Shown here: piece by piece, positions 36,963 to 47,069 of the stretch | Position numbering within the stretch: position 1 is the first letter of the stretch | How the letters are laid out: the number at the start of each line of letters is the position of its first letter | DNA from: Mucilaginibacter mali | Lineage (GTDB): Bacteria > Bacteroidota > Bacteroidia > Sphingobacteriales > Sphingobacteriaceae | Length of the DNA: 64,000 nucleotides | NCBI RefSeq assembly: GCF_013283875.1 | Contig: NZ_CP054139.1 | Coordinates: 992,001 to 1,056,000, forward strand | Direction of reading: 5' to 3' | Program-made: the position numbers and the translations under genes | Notes under the pieces: generated by a model | Database searches by the model: none | Told to the model about the DNA's origin: nothing | The model's input: only the letters and a program-made list of their open reading frames with translations

Positions 36963-39900
36963 ATGAAGCTTAAATTGCTGCCTGTTTCCTGTTTTTTAAT
37001 ATTGATGAATTGCGCGCTCACCTCGTCGGCGCAGCAAATAAATGTGGCTTTGCATAAGCCCGTTACCGCTACATCCGAGGATAAAAATCACCCGGCCAAA
37101 AACGCGGTGGACGGCACCATCACCCGACAATCCAAATGGATGAGCGCCAATGGCCGCGCGCCACATATTCTGGAGATCGACCTGCAAAAGTATTGCACCA
37201 TCAGCGAGGTAAATGTTTATACCGGTATCCCCGATAACGAGAAGACCGCCGACGAAAAGATCCAGGCCGCGGGCTTCTTCTCCGCCAAAAACTTCAGGCT
37301 GCAATATTGGGACGATGCCAACTGGACCAACTTTCCCAATACCGAAGTTTTGGAGAACAGGCAGACCAAGGCCTCGTTCAAATTCAGTCCGGCGGTAACC
37401 ACTTTCAAAATCCGCTTTGTGTGCGATGACGGCGAACCCATCAGCGTGATGGAGGTAGAAGCCTTGGGTACCGAAGCCAAAAATATGCCCGCCCCGCCAA
37501 ACCTGGCATCGGATATTAAAAAGTCTGCCGGGCCAATGACCGATCAAAGCATCAGCGTTAAAGTAAGTAAAACCGAGGTGGGCAAAAGCCTGAAGTATGT
37601 AGGTTACAACCAGGGCTACTACTTCCCGGGCAGCAATGTATCCGGCTGGCTGGAATACGCCGGGGTGAATTCGGTAAGAGTATGGGCGACGCTAAATTCA
37701 TTCGTGCCGGAAAAAGATGTGCAGGTGGACGCGGCGCTGAACAGCGTTGACGAGTTTGATAAGCGCAAAAGCGAACTGCGCGTCAATCCCGAGCATAACC
37801 GCTTTATTAAATGGGACGCGCTGAACCCGCTCTACACCAAAATGGATTCCTCATCCACCAATGCCATGGTGTTTGATTACACGCTAAGCGAACTGAAACG
37901 CCTGCATATCGAAACCCTGCTGCAAATGAACAATACCGACTTTAACGACACCTGGGGCAATAAATGGAAGCAATGGCAGCGTTATTACGCGCTGGCCTAT
38001 CACGCCGCCAAGCAGGGTGATGTCAGCATGTTTGCCATGCAAAACGAACCAAACCACGTGAACTCCGGTCCGATGAAATTGGAACAATGGATAGCCGGGA
38101 TGCAGATCGTGTCGGATGCCATCCATTGTGCGGTGGCCGATGTGAATAAGCAGTATCACAAAAATCTGAACGGCCGCTTTGTTGGCCCGGTTACCGCCGG
38201 ACAAAATACCGATTGGTGGGCGGCGGTAAGCAAAGCCATCCGCACCGATTACCACGGCAAAACCATCGATCATGACCTGATCGATATCTTTTCCACCCAT
38301 TCCTATAACTCACCCGCAGCAGGATATACCACGCGCGTTAATAATATCCGTAAGGTAATTACTGATAACCATCCTAAAGGCAATGCCCTGCCTATCGTGT
38401 TCACCGAGATTGGTCGCTGGATGAATGCTTACCTGATTGACAAGGAGGAGACCATGGATTCGCCATCGCTGTTTACCGAATGGGCGGGCATTTATGCCAA
38501 TAATATGAAGAACAATGGCTACGGCATGTGGGCCTTTAAGTTTGCCAATACCAGCAGCAGCACTTATACCGAGGGTATTAAATCGGGCCACCACCTCACC
38601 TGGCACGGGCAACGGATTGTGGAGGATGCCTACCGCAATTTGGCGCAGGGCAAACCAGTAAGGGCATCGTCGGATAACGCCGCATGGCCCGCCAAAAATA
38701 TTACGGATGGCATCAAGACCGATCAATCTATGTGGCGTTCGGATAGTACATCGGCGCCAAAATGGCTGGAAATAGATCTGGGCAAAAAGGAGGCCATCGG
38801 CAGCGCGGTTGTTTACACCGGTTCATCATACGGCGTTTTTACCGGGACCGATAGGATAAAGAATTTTAAACTGGAATATAGCGATAACGGTAAATGGACG
38901 GAGATCCCCGGCACGGCGGTTAAAGGCTTTAAATACGTGCAGGATTACGTAACCTTTAAGCAGGCCATCACCACCGATAAGGTGCGTTGGACAAGCACTG
39001 ATCCCGGCGTGCTGAAAGTGCGTGAGATCAAACTCTTTGCAAAGGGTGATGGCCCATCGGAAACGCCTGATTTTAATATCTCAGGTATTCAGCGTACCGG
39101 CGAGGTGGTGCACCTGTTTGCCAAAGGCTTTAAAAACGAAATGCCATTGCTGAAAACAGAAGCATCGGTAAACGATGCCGGGCTGGACACCTACACCAGT
39201 TACAACACCGCGCAGCAGACCTATTACATGTGGCTGGTGCAGCGCGGAGCTTTCAGCTATCACACAAAAATTAATTTGGGCGATTTGCAGATAGCGGCAG
39301 GCTCACCCATAATTGCCGAGACCGTGAGTGATAAATACTACGGCGAAGTAAGCGGCGTATATCAAACCAAGACAGATAAAAGTATCGATATCACTTTAGC
39401 CCCGCAAAGCGTAACCCTATTGACTATCCCGCTTAATGCCCCGGCGCAAAAACTAATTTATGCCTCGGCAGATGCCATGGTAAGCGGTGGCGCGAACAGC
39501 ACCAGAAACTACAGCGTCGCCAAAACCCTTGGCGTAGCGCTTAACGCTGCCGAACCGGCGAAGAATGAAGTTAGTTATATCGATTTCAATACCAATAATA
39601 TTGCCAGTGCAAAGCGGGTGCTGTTAAAGGTAAACGGCAAGGTAAATGATGACAAGGGCGCCTATCGCCTGCATGTATATGCTATCCCCGGCACTGGTTT
39701 AAATGCCGCGAAGTTGAACTGGAAGAACGCCCCGCTGCTGGATGCTAAGGAAGCGCTGATCCACCAGGTGGGGCAAAAGGCTTATGTGGCAGGCGAACTG
39801 GCCTTTGATGCTAAGGTGCAATATCACCAACTGGATGTAACCGATATTGTTAAAAATCATCAGGCCCAGCACATCACCTTTGTATTTGTGCGGGAGACCA

Positions 39901-39998
39901 GGGAACTGGGCGATGATAACGATAAAGGCCGTGAGGTGCAGATTAGTTCGATGGAGAGCACCCTGAAGCCGCAATTGCAGGTATGGTCGGCTAAATAA
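36963..39998 (+). CDS. Modular clan GH-A glycosidase with two F5/8C domains and C-terminal CBM96-like domain
   Basis: This 1011-residue secreted protein has a signal ending TSSAQ. Domains in order: F5/8C about 25-170; clan GH-A TIM barrel about 195-555, with acid/base Glu362 in MQNEPNH and nucleophile Glu482 in VFTEIGRW; second F5/8C about 560-695; a short all-beta region about 700-815; and a terminal beta-sandwich about 830-1010 resembling DNRLRE/CBM96 modules. I cannot assign a GH family; GH39, GH5 or an unclassified family are possible. It diverges from the PUL 2 SusC operon across about 270 bases and converges on the HTCS gene with a 5-base gap. It is probably the endo-acting enzyme of the locus. 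Confidence 0.72.
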   Translation: MKLKLLPVSCFLILMNCALTSSAQQINVALHKPVTATSEDKNHPAKNAVDGTITRQSKWMSANGRAPHILEIDLQKYCTISEVNVYTGIPDNEKTADEKIQAAGFFSAKNFRLQYWDDANWTNFPNTEVLENRQTKASFKFSPAVTTFKIRFVCDDGEPISVMEVEALGTEAKNMPAPPNLASDIKKSAGPMTDQSISVKVSKTEVGKSLKYVGYNQGYYFPGSNVSGWLEYAGVNSVRVWATLNSFVPEKDVQVDAALNSVDEFDKRKSELRVNPEHNRFIKWDALNPLYTKMDSSSTNAMVFDYTLSELKRLHIETLLQMNNTDFNDTWGNKWKQWQRYYALAYHAAKQGDVSMFAMQNEPNHVNSGPMKLEQWIAGMQIVSDAIHCAVADVNKQYHKNLNGRFVGPVTAGQNTDWWAAVSKAIRTDYHGKTIDHDLIDIFSTHSYNSPAAGYTTRVNNIRKVITDNHPKGNALPIVFTEIGRWMNAYLIDKEETMDSPSLFTEWAGIYANNMKNNGYGMWAFKFANTSSSTYTEGIKSGHHLTWHGQRIVEDAYRNLAQGKPVRASSDNAAWPAKNITDGIKTDQSMWRSDSTSAPKWLEIDLGKKEAIGSAVVYTGSSYGVFTGTDRIKNFKLEYSDNGKWTEIPGTAVKGFKYVQDYVTFKQAITTDKVRWTSTDPGVLKVREIKLFAKGDGPSETPDFNISGIQRTGEVVHLFAKGFKNEMPLLKTEASVNDAGLDTYTSYNTAQQTYYMWLVQRGAFSYHTKINLGDLQIAAGSPIIAETVSDKYYGEVSGVYQTKTDKSIDITLAPQSVTLLTIPLNAPAQKLIYASADAMVSGGANSTRNYSVAKTLGVALNAAEPAKNEVSYIDFNTNNIASAKRVLLKVNGKVNDDKGAYRLHVYAIPGTGLNAAKLNWKNAPLLDAKEALIHQVGQKAYVAGELAFDAKVQYHQLDVTDIVKNHQAQHITFVFVRETRELGDDNDKGREVQISSMESTLKPQLQVWSAK

Positions 39999-40003
39999 TA
40001 TGC

Positions 40004-43000
40004 TTAACTGTTCTTATCAGCCGTATGGGCATACTCTTTAGGGGTGTGCCCATATTGTTCTTTAAAGCACTTCCTAAAATAATCCACATCAATAAAGCCC
40101 ACCATGTAAGCTACTTCGCTTACATTAAATTTGTTTTGTTCCAGTAACTGGGCGGCGCGTTTAATGCGTACGCCACGGATAAATTCGATGGCGGTTTGAT
40201 TGGTGAGCGCCTTGATCTTGCGGTACAGCGTTACGCGGCTCATGCCAACCTCCTTGCCCAATTCCTCTACACTTAGGGTGGTTTCGGCCATATTGCGTTC
40301 GATAAAGGCCATCACCTTGGCCAAAAACTTTTCATCGGGCGATGTAATGGCCACGTTCTGCGGCTGCAGACTGATCTCCTTGCGGTAACGGTCGCGCAGC
40401 TTCTTGCGCGATTCGATAAGATTGCGTACCCTCGTTTCCAAAATATCAATGCTGAACGGCTTGGTGATGTAATCGTCGGCGCCCGTTTCCAGTCCCTCTA
40501 ATTTAAATATCAGCGGAGTGCGGGCAGTGAGCAAAATAACCGGGATATGGCTGGTGCGGGCATCGGTTTTTATCTTACTGCAAAGGGTAATGCCGTTCAT
40601 GTTCGGCATCATCACATCACTGATGATCATATCGGGTATCAATTCGGTAGCCAGCTTCAGGCCCTCTACACCATCGGCGGCGGTATGCACCACGTAATCG
40701 GCGCTGAAGTTATTGGCAATGAAGTTCAATACCTCGGCGTTATCTTCAACAATCAGCATTACTGGTTTTTCATCCTGTTCGGTAACTGCCGGTGCTTCCG
40801 TTTTAACAGGCAGGTTTACCGTTTCTGCGGCGGTTAGGTATTGCTCGATATTCTCGCTATCCTGAAAATCGTTCACAATTTCATTCGTCCGCAAATGTGC
40901 CGAACCTAATGGCAGGCGGACCGTAAAGCAAGTGTGGCCATGCTCGTTACCATTGGCAACGGTACTCTCTACGCTAATACTGCCGCTATGCAATTCGGCC
41001 AATCCCTGCGAAAAGGAGAGACCAATGCCCGTGCCGCCCGCGTTTTGCTTTGGGTTGCTGAAATGGTTAAAACGGTCGAATATTTTAGTCAAATTTTCCT
41101 GCGGGATGCCGATGCCGTTGTCTTCCACTTCAACCAGCAGTTGGTTGTTGTCGGTTCTAACGTTTACCGCCACGCGCCCGTTGGTTGGGGTAAACTTCAG
41201 CGCGTTAGATAGCAGGTTATAAAAGATCTTCTCCAGTTTATCCCTGTCGTAAAACACCTTTATCTCCGGCGCAGCCGATTTAAACATCAGGCTGATATTT
41301 TTCGATTGCGCGTAACCTTCAAACGATATCACCACCTCGTTCAAAAACTTCACCACATTGCCCTCGGCGGCCTGTAACACCATGTTGCCCTCCTCAAACC
41401 GGCGGAAGTCAAGCAGTTGGTTGATGAGCCTGATCAGTCGTTCGCCGTTGCGCTGCATCAGCATTAATTGGTTTTGCACCTTATTATTACTCTCGTTTAA
41501 TCGGATCAGCTTTTCCAGCGGGGCAAGTATCAGCGTCAAAGGTGTTTTAATTTCGTGCGATATGTTGGTAAAGAACGTCAGTTTGCGTTGCGCCAGTTCC
41601 TGGTCCTTTTGATGGCTCAGGTATTCAAACTCCAATTCGTTAGTTAGGGTGGCGGTTTTAATGGAATAGTAATAAAAGGCGTACAGCAGCAAGCCAATGA
41701 TGACCACATAGGTTAAATACGCCCACCAGGTTTTCCACCAGGGCGGCAGCACAATCAGCTTGATGGATTTTACCTGGTTATTCCAAACGCCATCGTTGTT
41801 TGATGCCTTTACCTTGAAAACATAGGTGCCCGCATCTAAATTGGTATAGGTGGCCATGCGTTGGTTACCCACATAGTGCCAGCCGTTATCGCCCTTAAAG
41901 CCCTCTAACTTATAAGCATAGCTGTTATTATCGGGGTTGATATAATTGAGCGCCGCGAAGCGGAAGCTGATAAAGCCCTGGTCGTGCGTAAGCGTGATCT
42001 CACTAGTCTCGTTAATTTGGCTTTGCAGCGGCGAATCCACATCGCTAACGGAAACTGACTTATTCCTTATCAAAAAATCCGTGATCACTACCGGCGGTTT
42101 ATAAGTATTGGTGATGATCCGCGCCGGATCGAACAGTGTAATACCCGATATACTACCGAAGATCAACTGGTTACCCTGCCCGGTAATAGCCGACTGGTTA
42201 GAGAACTGGTTGCTCGGCAAGCCGTCGGCAATGGTATAATTGGTTACCTTAACATGCCCGCTAAACGGCGGGGCAGGGGTGTTGAATTTGATTTTCGACA
42301 GGCCTTTATTGGTGCTCACCCACAGATTACCCTGCGCGTCCTGGTTAATGGCATGTACCACGCCGTTGGCTAAACCATCGGCCTCACCAATACTGTAAAA
42401 TTTGTTATGCGTGCGGTCGAAGTAGTTAACGCCGCCACCCTCGGTACCAATCCACAGGCGGTTCTGCGCATCGGCAAACAGGCTGATCACTGTGTTGCTG
42501 CTGAGGCTGGTCGTGTCGTTGTCGTTATATTTATAGCGGGTAAACTGTTTGGTTTGGGCATTGAAAAAGTTCAGCCCGCGCTGGGTGCCTATCCAGTAAT
42601 TACCCTTGTCGTATAACAGCGCGCTAATATTATTACTGCTGATGCTATGCGGGTCCTTCTGACTATGCAGGTAGCTAATCACCACGCCTTTATGATCCAA
42701 AAACTGTAATCCCGCGCCGTTGGTGCCTATACACAAACCATCGGCAGTGGCATGCAACGCGTAAAACTGACTAATGGCGGGCGTACTGTCTTTTTTCAGG
42801 TAAGGATAGGACGCGAACTTGCGGTTGGCCACATCGAAATAGTAAAGGCCGTTATAGGTACCTACCCAAAGGTTGCCCCTGGCATCCTTGCTTAATGCCT
42901 TTACAATGTTGCTGCCGTTCAGGTTTTGCAGATCGGAAATGGTATAGTGCTGAAAAACGTTGTGCTTCAGGTCGGCATAGTTCAGGCCGCCGCCCTCGGT

Positions 43001-44137
43001 ACCTATCCACAGGCTACCATCGGCATTTTTAACAATAGCGCTGATCACCCTTTGGCTCAGCCCCGGTTTCATACCGATCTGTTCGGATATATTAATAAAG
43101 TTCTTGCTCTCGGCAAAGTAAACATCTACACCGCCGGCAAAGGTGCCTACCCAAATATTCCCGGCCCTATCCTTCATAAAATGCCGCACCGAGTTATGCG
43201 ATAGTGCCTCGGGGTTATATTTATCGTAAGTATAATTGCTGATATCGCCTGCCCGTAAAATACTGAGGCCTTCGCGGGTCCCTATCCAGATCTCGTTATC
43301 GGCAGCCACCAGTACATCGCGCACAATATTGCTCAGCATGCCATTGGCATCGCCGGCTTTGTAGCGGTAGTTGTTTAAAGTATTCCTCTGCGCGTCATAA
43401 TCGTAAAGACCTGCTGTTTCGGTACCTATCCAGTAATGATCGTTCCTGCTCTTGCGGATGCAGCGTACGCCGCTGTGCTTCAGTTCTTCGTTTTTATCGA
43501 TGATGGCCGGCAGCGAAATAAAAGCCTGTTTTTGGGTGTCGAATAATTTCAGGTCGTTTCCTGTGCCCACCCATAGTTTGCCATTGTATAACGACATGGT
43601 TTGGATCTTGTTGGTCAGCTTGCTAAGACCCGGGCTGTTGATAGGGAATACTTTGAACGAATTGCTGCCGGGTTTATAAAGCTTCAACCCATCGTAGGTA
43701 GATACCCATATGCTTTTGGCTTTATCCTGCACAATGGTGGTGATAAAGTCGTTACTCTCGGATGATTTTTTCGATAGCGTATAGATCCTTTTGAATTGAT
43801 CTTTCTGCCGATCGTAAATGTTAATACCATCAGTAGTGCCCACCCACAGGTTTTTATCAGCATCCTCAAAAAGGCAGGTTACCTGACTGTTGGATAAGGT
43901 AATTGGCGATTTTTTGTGCTTGTAGATGGTGAAGTTATACCCGTCGTAGCGGTTCAGCCCGTCTTCGGTGCCTATCCATATAAAGCCCTCGCTATCCTGC
44001 AGGGTGCAATAAACCGTGTTTTGCGACAGCCCCTCGTTAATAGTAAGATGTTTGAATTTTACAGGCGTAACTTGTCCGTTGCTAAACAACGGGAAAACGA
44101 ACAACAGTAGTAGTATATATTTTAGCGAAGAACGCAT
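40004..44137 (-). CDS. Hybrid two-component system regulator (HTCS)
   Basis: This 1377-residue protein combines sensor and response functions. A signal peptide (1-22) is followed by about fourteen two-component regulator propeller repeats (recurring motifs such as LWIGTEGGGLNY and NLWVGTYNGLY), a Y_Y_Y domain (about 715-790) and a membrane segment (about 803-825). The cytoplasmic part has HisKA with His861 in NISHEIKTP, HATPase (NALKFTPTNG, DNGIGIP), a receiver with Asp1174 in ISDVMMP, and a C-terminal AraC-type HTH (about 1270-1370). HTCS proteins bind a glycan fragment in the periplasm and activate the neighbouring PUL. Here the target is probably the PUL 2 SusC/SusD operon and the GH-A gene. 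Confidence 0.95.
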   Translation of the reverse strand: MRSSLKYILLLLFVFPLFSNGQVTPVKFKHLTINEGLSQNTVYCTLQDSEGFIWIGTEDGLNRYDGYNFTIYKHKKSPITLSNSQVTCLFEDADKNLWVGTTDGINIYDRQKDQFKRIYTLSKKSSESNDFITTIVQDKAKSIWVSTYDGLKLYKPGSNSFKVFPINSPGLSKLTNKIQTMSLYNGKLWVGTGNDLKLFDTQKQAFISLPAIIDKNEELKHSGVRCIRKSRNDHYWIGTETAGLYDYDAQRNTLNNYRYKAGDANGMLSNIVRDVLVAADNEIWIGTREGLSILRAGDISNYTYDKYNPEALSHNSVRHFMKDRAGNIWVGTFAGGVDVYFAESKNFINISEQIGMKPGLSQRVISAIVKNADGSLWIGTEGGGLNYADLKHNVFQHYTISDLQNLNGSNIVKALSKDARGNLWVGTYNGLYYFDVANRKFASYPYLKKDSTPAISQFYALHATADGLCIGTNGAGLQFLDHKGVVISYLHSQKDPHSISSNNISALLYDKGNYWIGTQRGLNFFNAQTKQFTRYKYNDNDTTSLSSNTVISLFADAQNRLWIGTEGGGVNYFDRTHNKFYSIGEADGLANGVVHAINQDAQGNLWVSTNKGLSKIKFNTPAPPFSGHVKVTNYTIADGLPSNQFSNQSAITGQGNQLIFGSISGITLFDPARIITNTYKPPVVITDFLIRNKSVSVSDVDSPLQSQINETSEITLTHDQGFISFRFAALNYINPDNNSYAYKLEGFKGDNGWHYVGNQRMATYTNLDAGTYVFKVKASNNDGVWNNQVKSIKLIVLPPWWKTWWAYLTYVVIIGLLLYAFYYYSIKTATLTNELEFEYLSHQKDQELAQRKLTFFTNISHEIKTPLTLILAPLEKLIRLNESNNKVQNQLMLMQRNGERLIRLINQLLDFRRFEEGNMVLQAAEGNVVKFLNEVVISFEGYAQSKNISLMFKSAAPEIKVFYDRDKLEKIFYNLLSNALKFTPTNGRVAVNVRTDNNQLLVEVEDNGIGIPQENLTKIFDRFNHFSNPKQNAGGTGIGLSFSQGLAELHSGSISVESTVANGNEHGHTCFTVRLPLGSAHLRTNEIVNDFQDSENIEQYLTAAETVNLPVKTEAPAVTEQDEKPVMLIVEDNAEVLNFIANNFSADYVVHTAADGVEGLKLATELIPDMIISDVMMPNMNGITLCSKIKTDARTSHIPVILLTARTPLIFKLEGLETGADDYITKPFSIDILETRVRNLIESRKKLRDRYRKEISLQPQNVAITSPDEKFLAKVMAFIERNMAETTLSVEELGKEVGMSRVTLYRKIKALTNQTAIEFIRGVRIKRAAQLLEQNKFNVSEVAYMVGFIDVDYFRKCFKEQYGHTPKEYAHTADKNS

Positions 44138-44242
44138 GGGCAGATGACGGTATTAAATTGGTATGGCTAAGATAAGGTTTTAACTTTAAGGTAACTGAAA
44201 ATCCTGTGTTTAAATTCCCTGTTTCCTTGCCTGTAAATGACA

Positions 44243-44271
44243 TTGACGATTATTATTAATTACTAATTTTA
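44243..44271 (+). promoter_or_regulatory. Putative promoter for DUF2461 gene
   Basis: TTG at 44243-44245 and TAATTTTA at 44264-44271 are separated by 18 bases, matching the spacing of Bacteroidota promoters with one mismatch to TAnnTTTG. The inferred start of transcription is about 10 bases ahead of the ATG at 44288. Confidence 0.35.
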
Positions 44272-44287
44272 TCAAAACATCATACGC

Positions 44288-44974
44288 ATGGCAACCGGGC
44301 AAATCTCCATCTCCAGTTTTAACTTTTTGAATGATCTGAAGCAGAATAACAACCGTGAATGGTTTACCGCGAATAAAGAAGTGTTTCAACAGGAGCAGGA
44401 ACAAATAACCGCCTTTGCCGATGCCTTGCTGTATGAACTAAATACCCACGATGTAATTGAAACCCCATCGGGCAAAAAAAGCCTGCATCGTATCTACCGT
44501 GATACCCGCTTTTCTACAAATAAGAATCCCTACAAAACCAATTGGAACGGGCATTTCAGGCGGGCCACTAAGTACCGCCGCGGCGGCTATTATTTTCATA
44601 TCGAACCAGGCCGCACCTTTGTAGCGGGCGGCTTTTGGGGGCCTGTTCCGCAGGATCTGAAACTGATACGGGATGATATCGCTTTCGATCCGGCGCCGCT
44701 GCGCGCTATTTTAAACAATGCGGAGTTTAAATCGGCATTCGGTGTTCTGAGAGGCGAGCAGGTAAAAACCACGCCGAAAGGCTACAGCGCCGACCATGAG
44801 GCAATCGACCTGTTACGGTTTAAGCAGTTTGTGTTGGTGTGTGCATTTACGGATGAGGAGGTTTTAAGCCCTGATTTTGCAAGAAAGGCCGGACTGGTTT
44901 ACAGAAGCATGCGGCCGTTTTTTGATTACATGAGCGAGGTATTGACTACTGATGTGAACGGGTTAAAATTGTAG
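44288..44974 (+). CDS. DUF2461 (TIGR02453) family protein
   Basis: This 228-residue protein has no signal peptide and should be cytoplasmic. The DUF2461 signature is clear: FNFLNDLKQNNNREWF near the N-terminus, RIYRDTRFSTNKNPYK in the middle, and GGYYFHIEPGRTFVAGGF before the C-terminal helical part. The function of the family is unknown; it is widespread in bacteria. It stands between the HTCS gene and an LD-carboxypeptidase gene, with no evident link to polysaccharide use. Confidence 0.93.
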   Translation: MATGQISISSFNFLNDLKQNNNREWFTANKEVFQQEQEQITAFADALLYELNTHDVIETPSGKKSLHRIYRDTRFSTNKNPYKTNWNGHFRRATKYRRGGYYFHIEPGRTFVAGGFWGPVPQDLKLIRDDIAFDPAPLRAILNNAEFKSAFGVLRGEQVKTTPKGYSADHEAIDLLRFKQFVLVCAFTDEEVLSPDFARKAGLVYRSMRPFFDYMSEVLTTDVNGLKL

Positions 44975-45003
44975 CGTCCGGATAATTTGCTGATTATTGT
45001 ATC

Positions 45004-46041
45004 ATGAACCGCAAATATTTCCTCTCTTCCATAATTACTGCCGGGGCTGCGTTATCTGCCAAGCCGGGCTGGGCCATTACATCGGTTGGTAATTATGGCG
45101 AGGCTAAGCATAAAATACCGCCTTATTTAAAACCGGGTGATACCATTGGCATTACCAGTCCGGCCAGTTATATCAGTTTGGAGGATGTTCAATCGGCTGT
45201 CCAAAAAATGGAAAGTTGGGGTTTTAAGGTAGAAATAGGCAAATCTGTAGGTAAAAAGGATTTTACTTATGGCGGTACAGACGAAGAGCGCCTGTCCGAT
45301 CTGCAATACATGCTGGATAATCCCAACATCGCCGCCATTATGTGCGCCCGCGGAGGTTACGGATTGGTGCGGATCATCGACCAGGTTAATTTCAAGCAAT
45401 TTAAAAAACATCCCAAATGGGTCATCGGCTTTAGCGATATTACGGTGCTGCATTGTCATATCAACCGGCATTTCGGTATCGTTACGCTGCATTCTAAAAT
45501 GTGTAACAGTTTTCCAGGCGATTGGGCCAGGGCCGAGCCGGTTCAAATATCCACTATCGAATCCATCAGGCAGGCGCTTATCGGTGAGGAAATGAGTTAT
45601 ACTGCGACTGCCGCCGCTCAAAATCGTGCCGGTAGGGCAGAAGCGATATTGGTGGGCGGGAATTTAAGTATGATCGCTACGCTATCGGGTACCGAATCCG
45701 ATTTGAAAACCAAAGGCAAGATCCTGTTTATTGAAGATACTGACGAATATCTCTACAGCATCGACCGCATGTTCTGGAACCTGAAGCGTAGCGGCAAGCT
45801 GTCGGACCTGGCCGGACTGGTCATCGGCGGCTTTAAACTCAAGGCCGATACCCCTGGCGAGGAGTTTGGCAAAACCATTTACGATATCGTGATGGAAAAG
45901 GTTAAGGAATACAATTACCCCGTTTGCTTCGACTTTCCAGTTGGGCATCAGCGTAATAACGCGGCTTTGAAATGCGGCATGCCGCATGTGCTTGAGGTTA
46001 ACGCGGACGGCAGCACGCTGAGGTCGATTAACAATATTTAA
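45004..46041 (+). CDS. LD-carboxypeptidase (S66 family)
   Basis: This 345-residue protein has the S66 fold. GDTIGITSPAS opens the domain, CARGGYGLVRIIDQ precedes nucleophile Ser144 in IGFSDITVLH, and the relay is completed by Glu244 in FIEDTDE and His315 in PVGHQRNN. The enzyme removes the terminal D-Ala from tetrapeptides of peptidoglycan during recycling. The N-terminus MNRKYFLSS followed by a weak hydrophobic stretch and AKPGWA suggests export by a Tat-like signal with RK in place of RR, so this copy may be periplasmic where E. coli LdcA is cytoplasmic. Confidence 0.92.
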   Translation: MNRKYFLSSIITAGAALSAKPGWAITSVGNYGEAKHKIPPYLKPGDTIGITSPASYISLEDVQSAVQKMESWGFKVEIGKSVGKKDFTYGGTDEERLSDLQYMLDNPNIAAIMCARGGYGLVRIIDQVNFKQFKKHPKWVIGFSDITVLHCHINRHFGIVTLHSKMCNSFPGDWARAEPVQISTIESIRQALIGEEMSYTATAAAQNRAGRAEAILVGGNLSMIATLSGTESDLKTKGKILFIEDTDEYLYSIDRMFWNLKRSGKLSDLAGLVIGGFKLKADTPGEEFGKTIYDIVMEKVKEYNYPVCFDFPVGHQRNNAALKCGMPHVLEVNADGSTLRSINNI

Positions 46042-46117
46042 CATATTTGTAACTAATACGATAAATTACCGTCTTAGTTTTTGTGTACCTTAGTGCACCT
46101 GATTAAAAATTGAAATT

Positions 46118-47047
46118 TTGAAAAAGAAGATCCAAATCATCAGCAGGTTAGCCATTGGCAGCCTGTTTGTTACCTTGTTAAGCTTATCTGCTAACGCGCA
46201 AAAATTACCGGCCGTGCAGGAAGCCAGCGTAGCCGCCCCGGCCAATGTAAAAGTTGACGCCAAACTGGGCGAATGGGAAAACAACTTCCAGGCGCTAAAT
46301 AAAACCACCGATATTTATTATACCATGGCCAACGATGCCAATAACCTGTACCTGGTTATGAAATCGGCCGACCAGGCCAATAATAACAAGATCATTGGCG
46401 GGGGTATTAACCTAACCATTAACAAGGCGAATAAGAAAAGTGAAAAGGATGCTTTTGTGGTAAGCTTCCCGGTAGCTAATATGGCTAACCTGCGCAACGC
46501 CATGATGTCGGGCATGCGTACTTCACGCCCGGCAGCCAGCGGCACTACAGCACAGCAGGGGCCGGATTCGGCAATGATAGCTGATATGCGTAAGCGGGTA
46601 GTAAGCACTTTTAAAGAGATAAAACTGATCGGCTTTAAGGATATTCCTGATAGCGTGATCTCTATTTACAACGAATATGGCATAAAGGCTTTTGTTGATT
46701 TTGATGATAAAGGTTCGCTGGTGGTTGAAATGGCTGTTCCGTTAAAGGAGCTTGGCCTGGATGCAGGCGCGGCATTTACCTATAATATTAAACTGAATGG
46801 TATTAACCTGAACGCCATGATGAGCGGCATGAGGGTTAGCGGTGGCCCTGGTGGTGCCAGTTTTTCCAGAGATGGCGGCGGCGGTGGCGCCGCGCCTATG
46901 GCTACCACGGTAGTGATGGCCGCGCCTGCCGGCGGAATAGCAATGGACGGCGGTGGCGGCATGGGTATGCCCCGCAGTATGGGCGATATTGCCAATATGC
47001 TAAGCCCTACCGATTTTTGGGGTAAGTATACGCTGATAAAAAAGTAG
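46118..47047 (+). CDS. Secreted protein with CBM9-like domain and glycine-rich tail, TTG start
   Basis: This 309-residue protein must start at the TTG at 46118: the frame is closed by TGA at 46100-46102 and holds no ATG before the signal peptide (IISRLAIGSLFVTLLSLSANAQ). Residues about 40-130 read like a CBM9/DOMON-type beta-sandwich (VDAKLGEWENNF, DIYYTMANDANNLYLVMKS), followed by another beta-rich segment. The sequence NAMMSGMR occurs twice, near residues 128 and 229. The C-terminus is rich in Gly and Ala (GGGGGAAPM, GGGGMGMP). Function unknown; a surface or periplasmic binding role is inferred only from fold. A terminator follows. Confidence 0.75.
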   Translation: MKKKIQIISRLAIGSLFVTLLSLSANAQKLPAVQEASVAAPANVKVDAKLGEWENNFQALNKTTDIYYTMANDANNLYLVMKSADQANNNKIIGGGINLTINKANKKSEKDAFVVSFPVANMANLRNAMMSGMRTSRPAASGTTAQQGPDSAMIADMRKRVVSTFKEIKLIGFKDIPDSVISIYNEYGIKAFVDFDDKGSLVVEMAVPLKELGLDAGAAFTYNIKLNGINLNAMMSGMRVSGGPGGASFSRDGGGGGAAPMATTVVMAAPAGGIAMDGGGGMGMPRSMGDIANMLSPTDFWGKYTLIKK

Positions 47048-47069
47048 CAGCTATAAAATATTGATGAGA

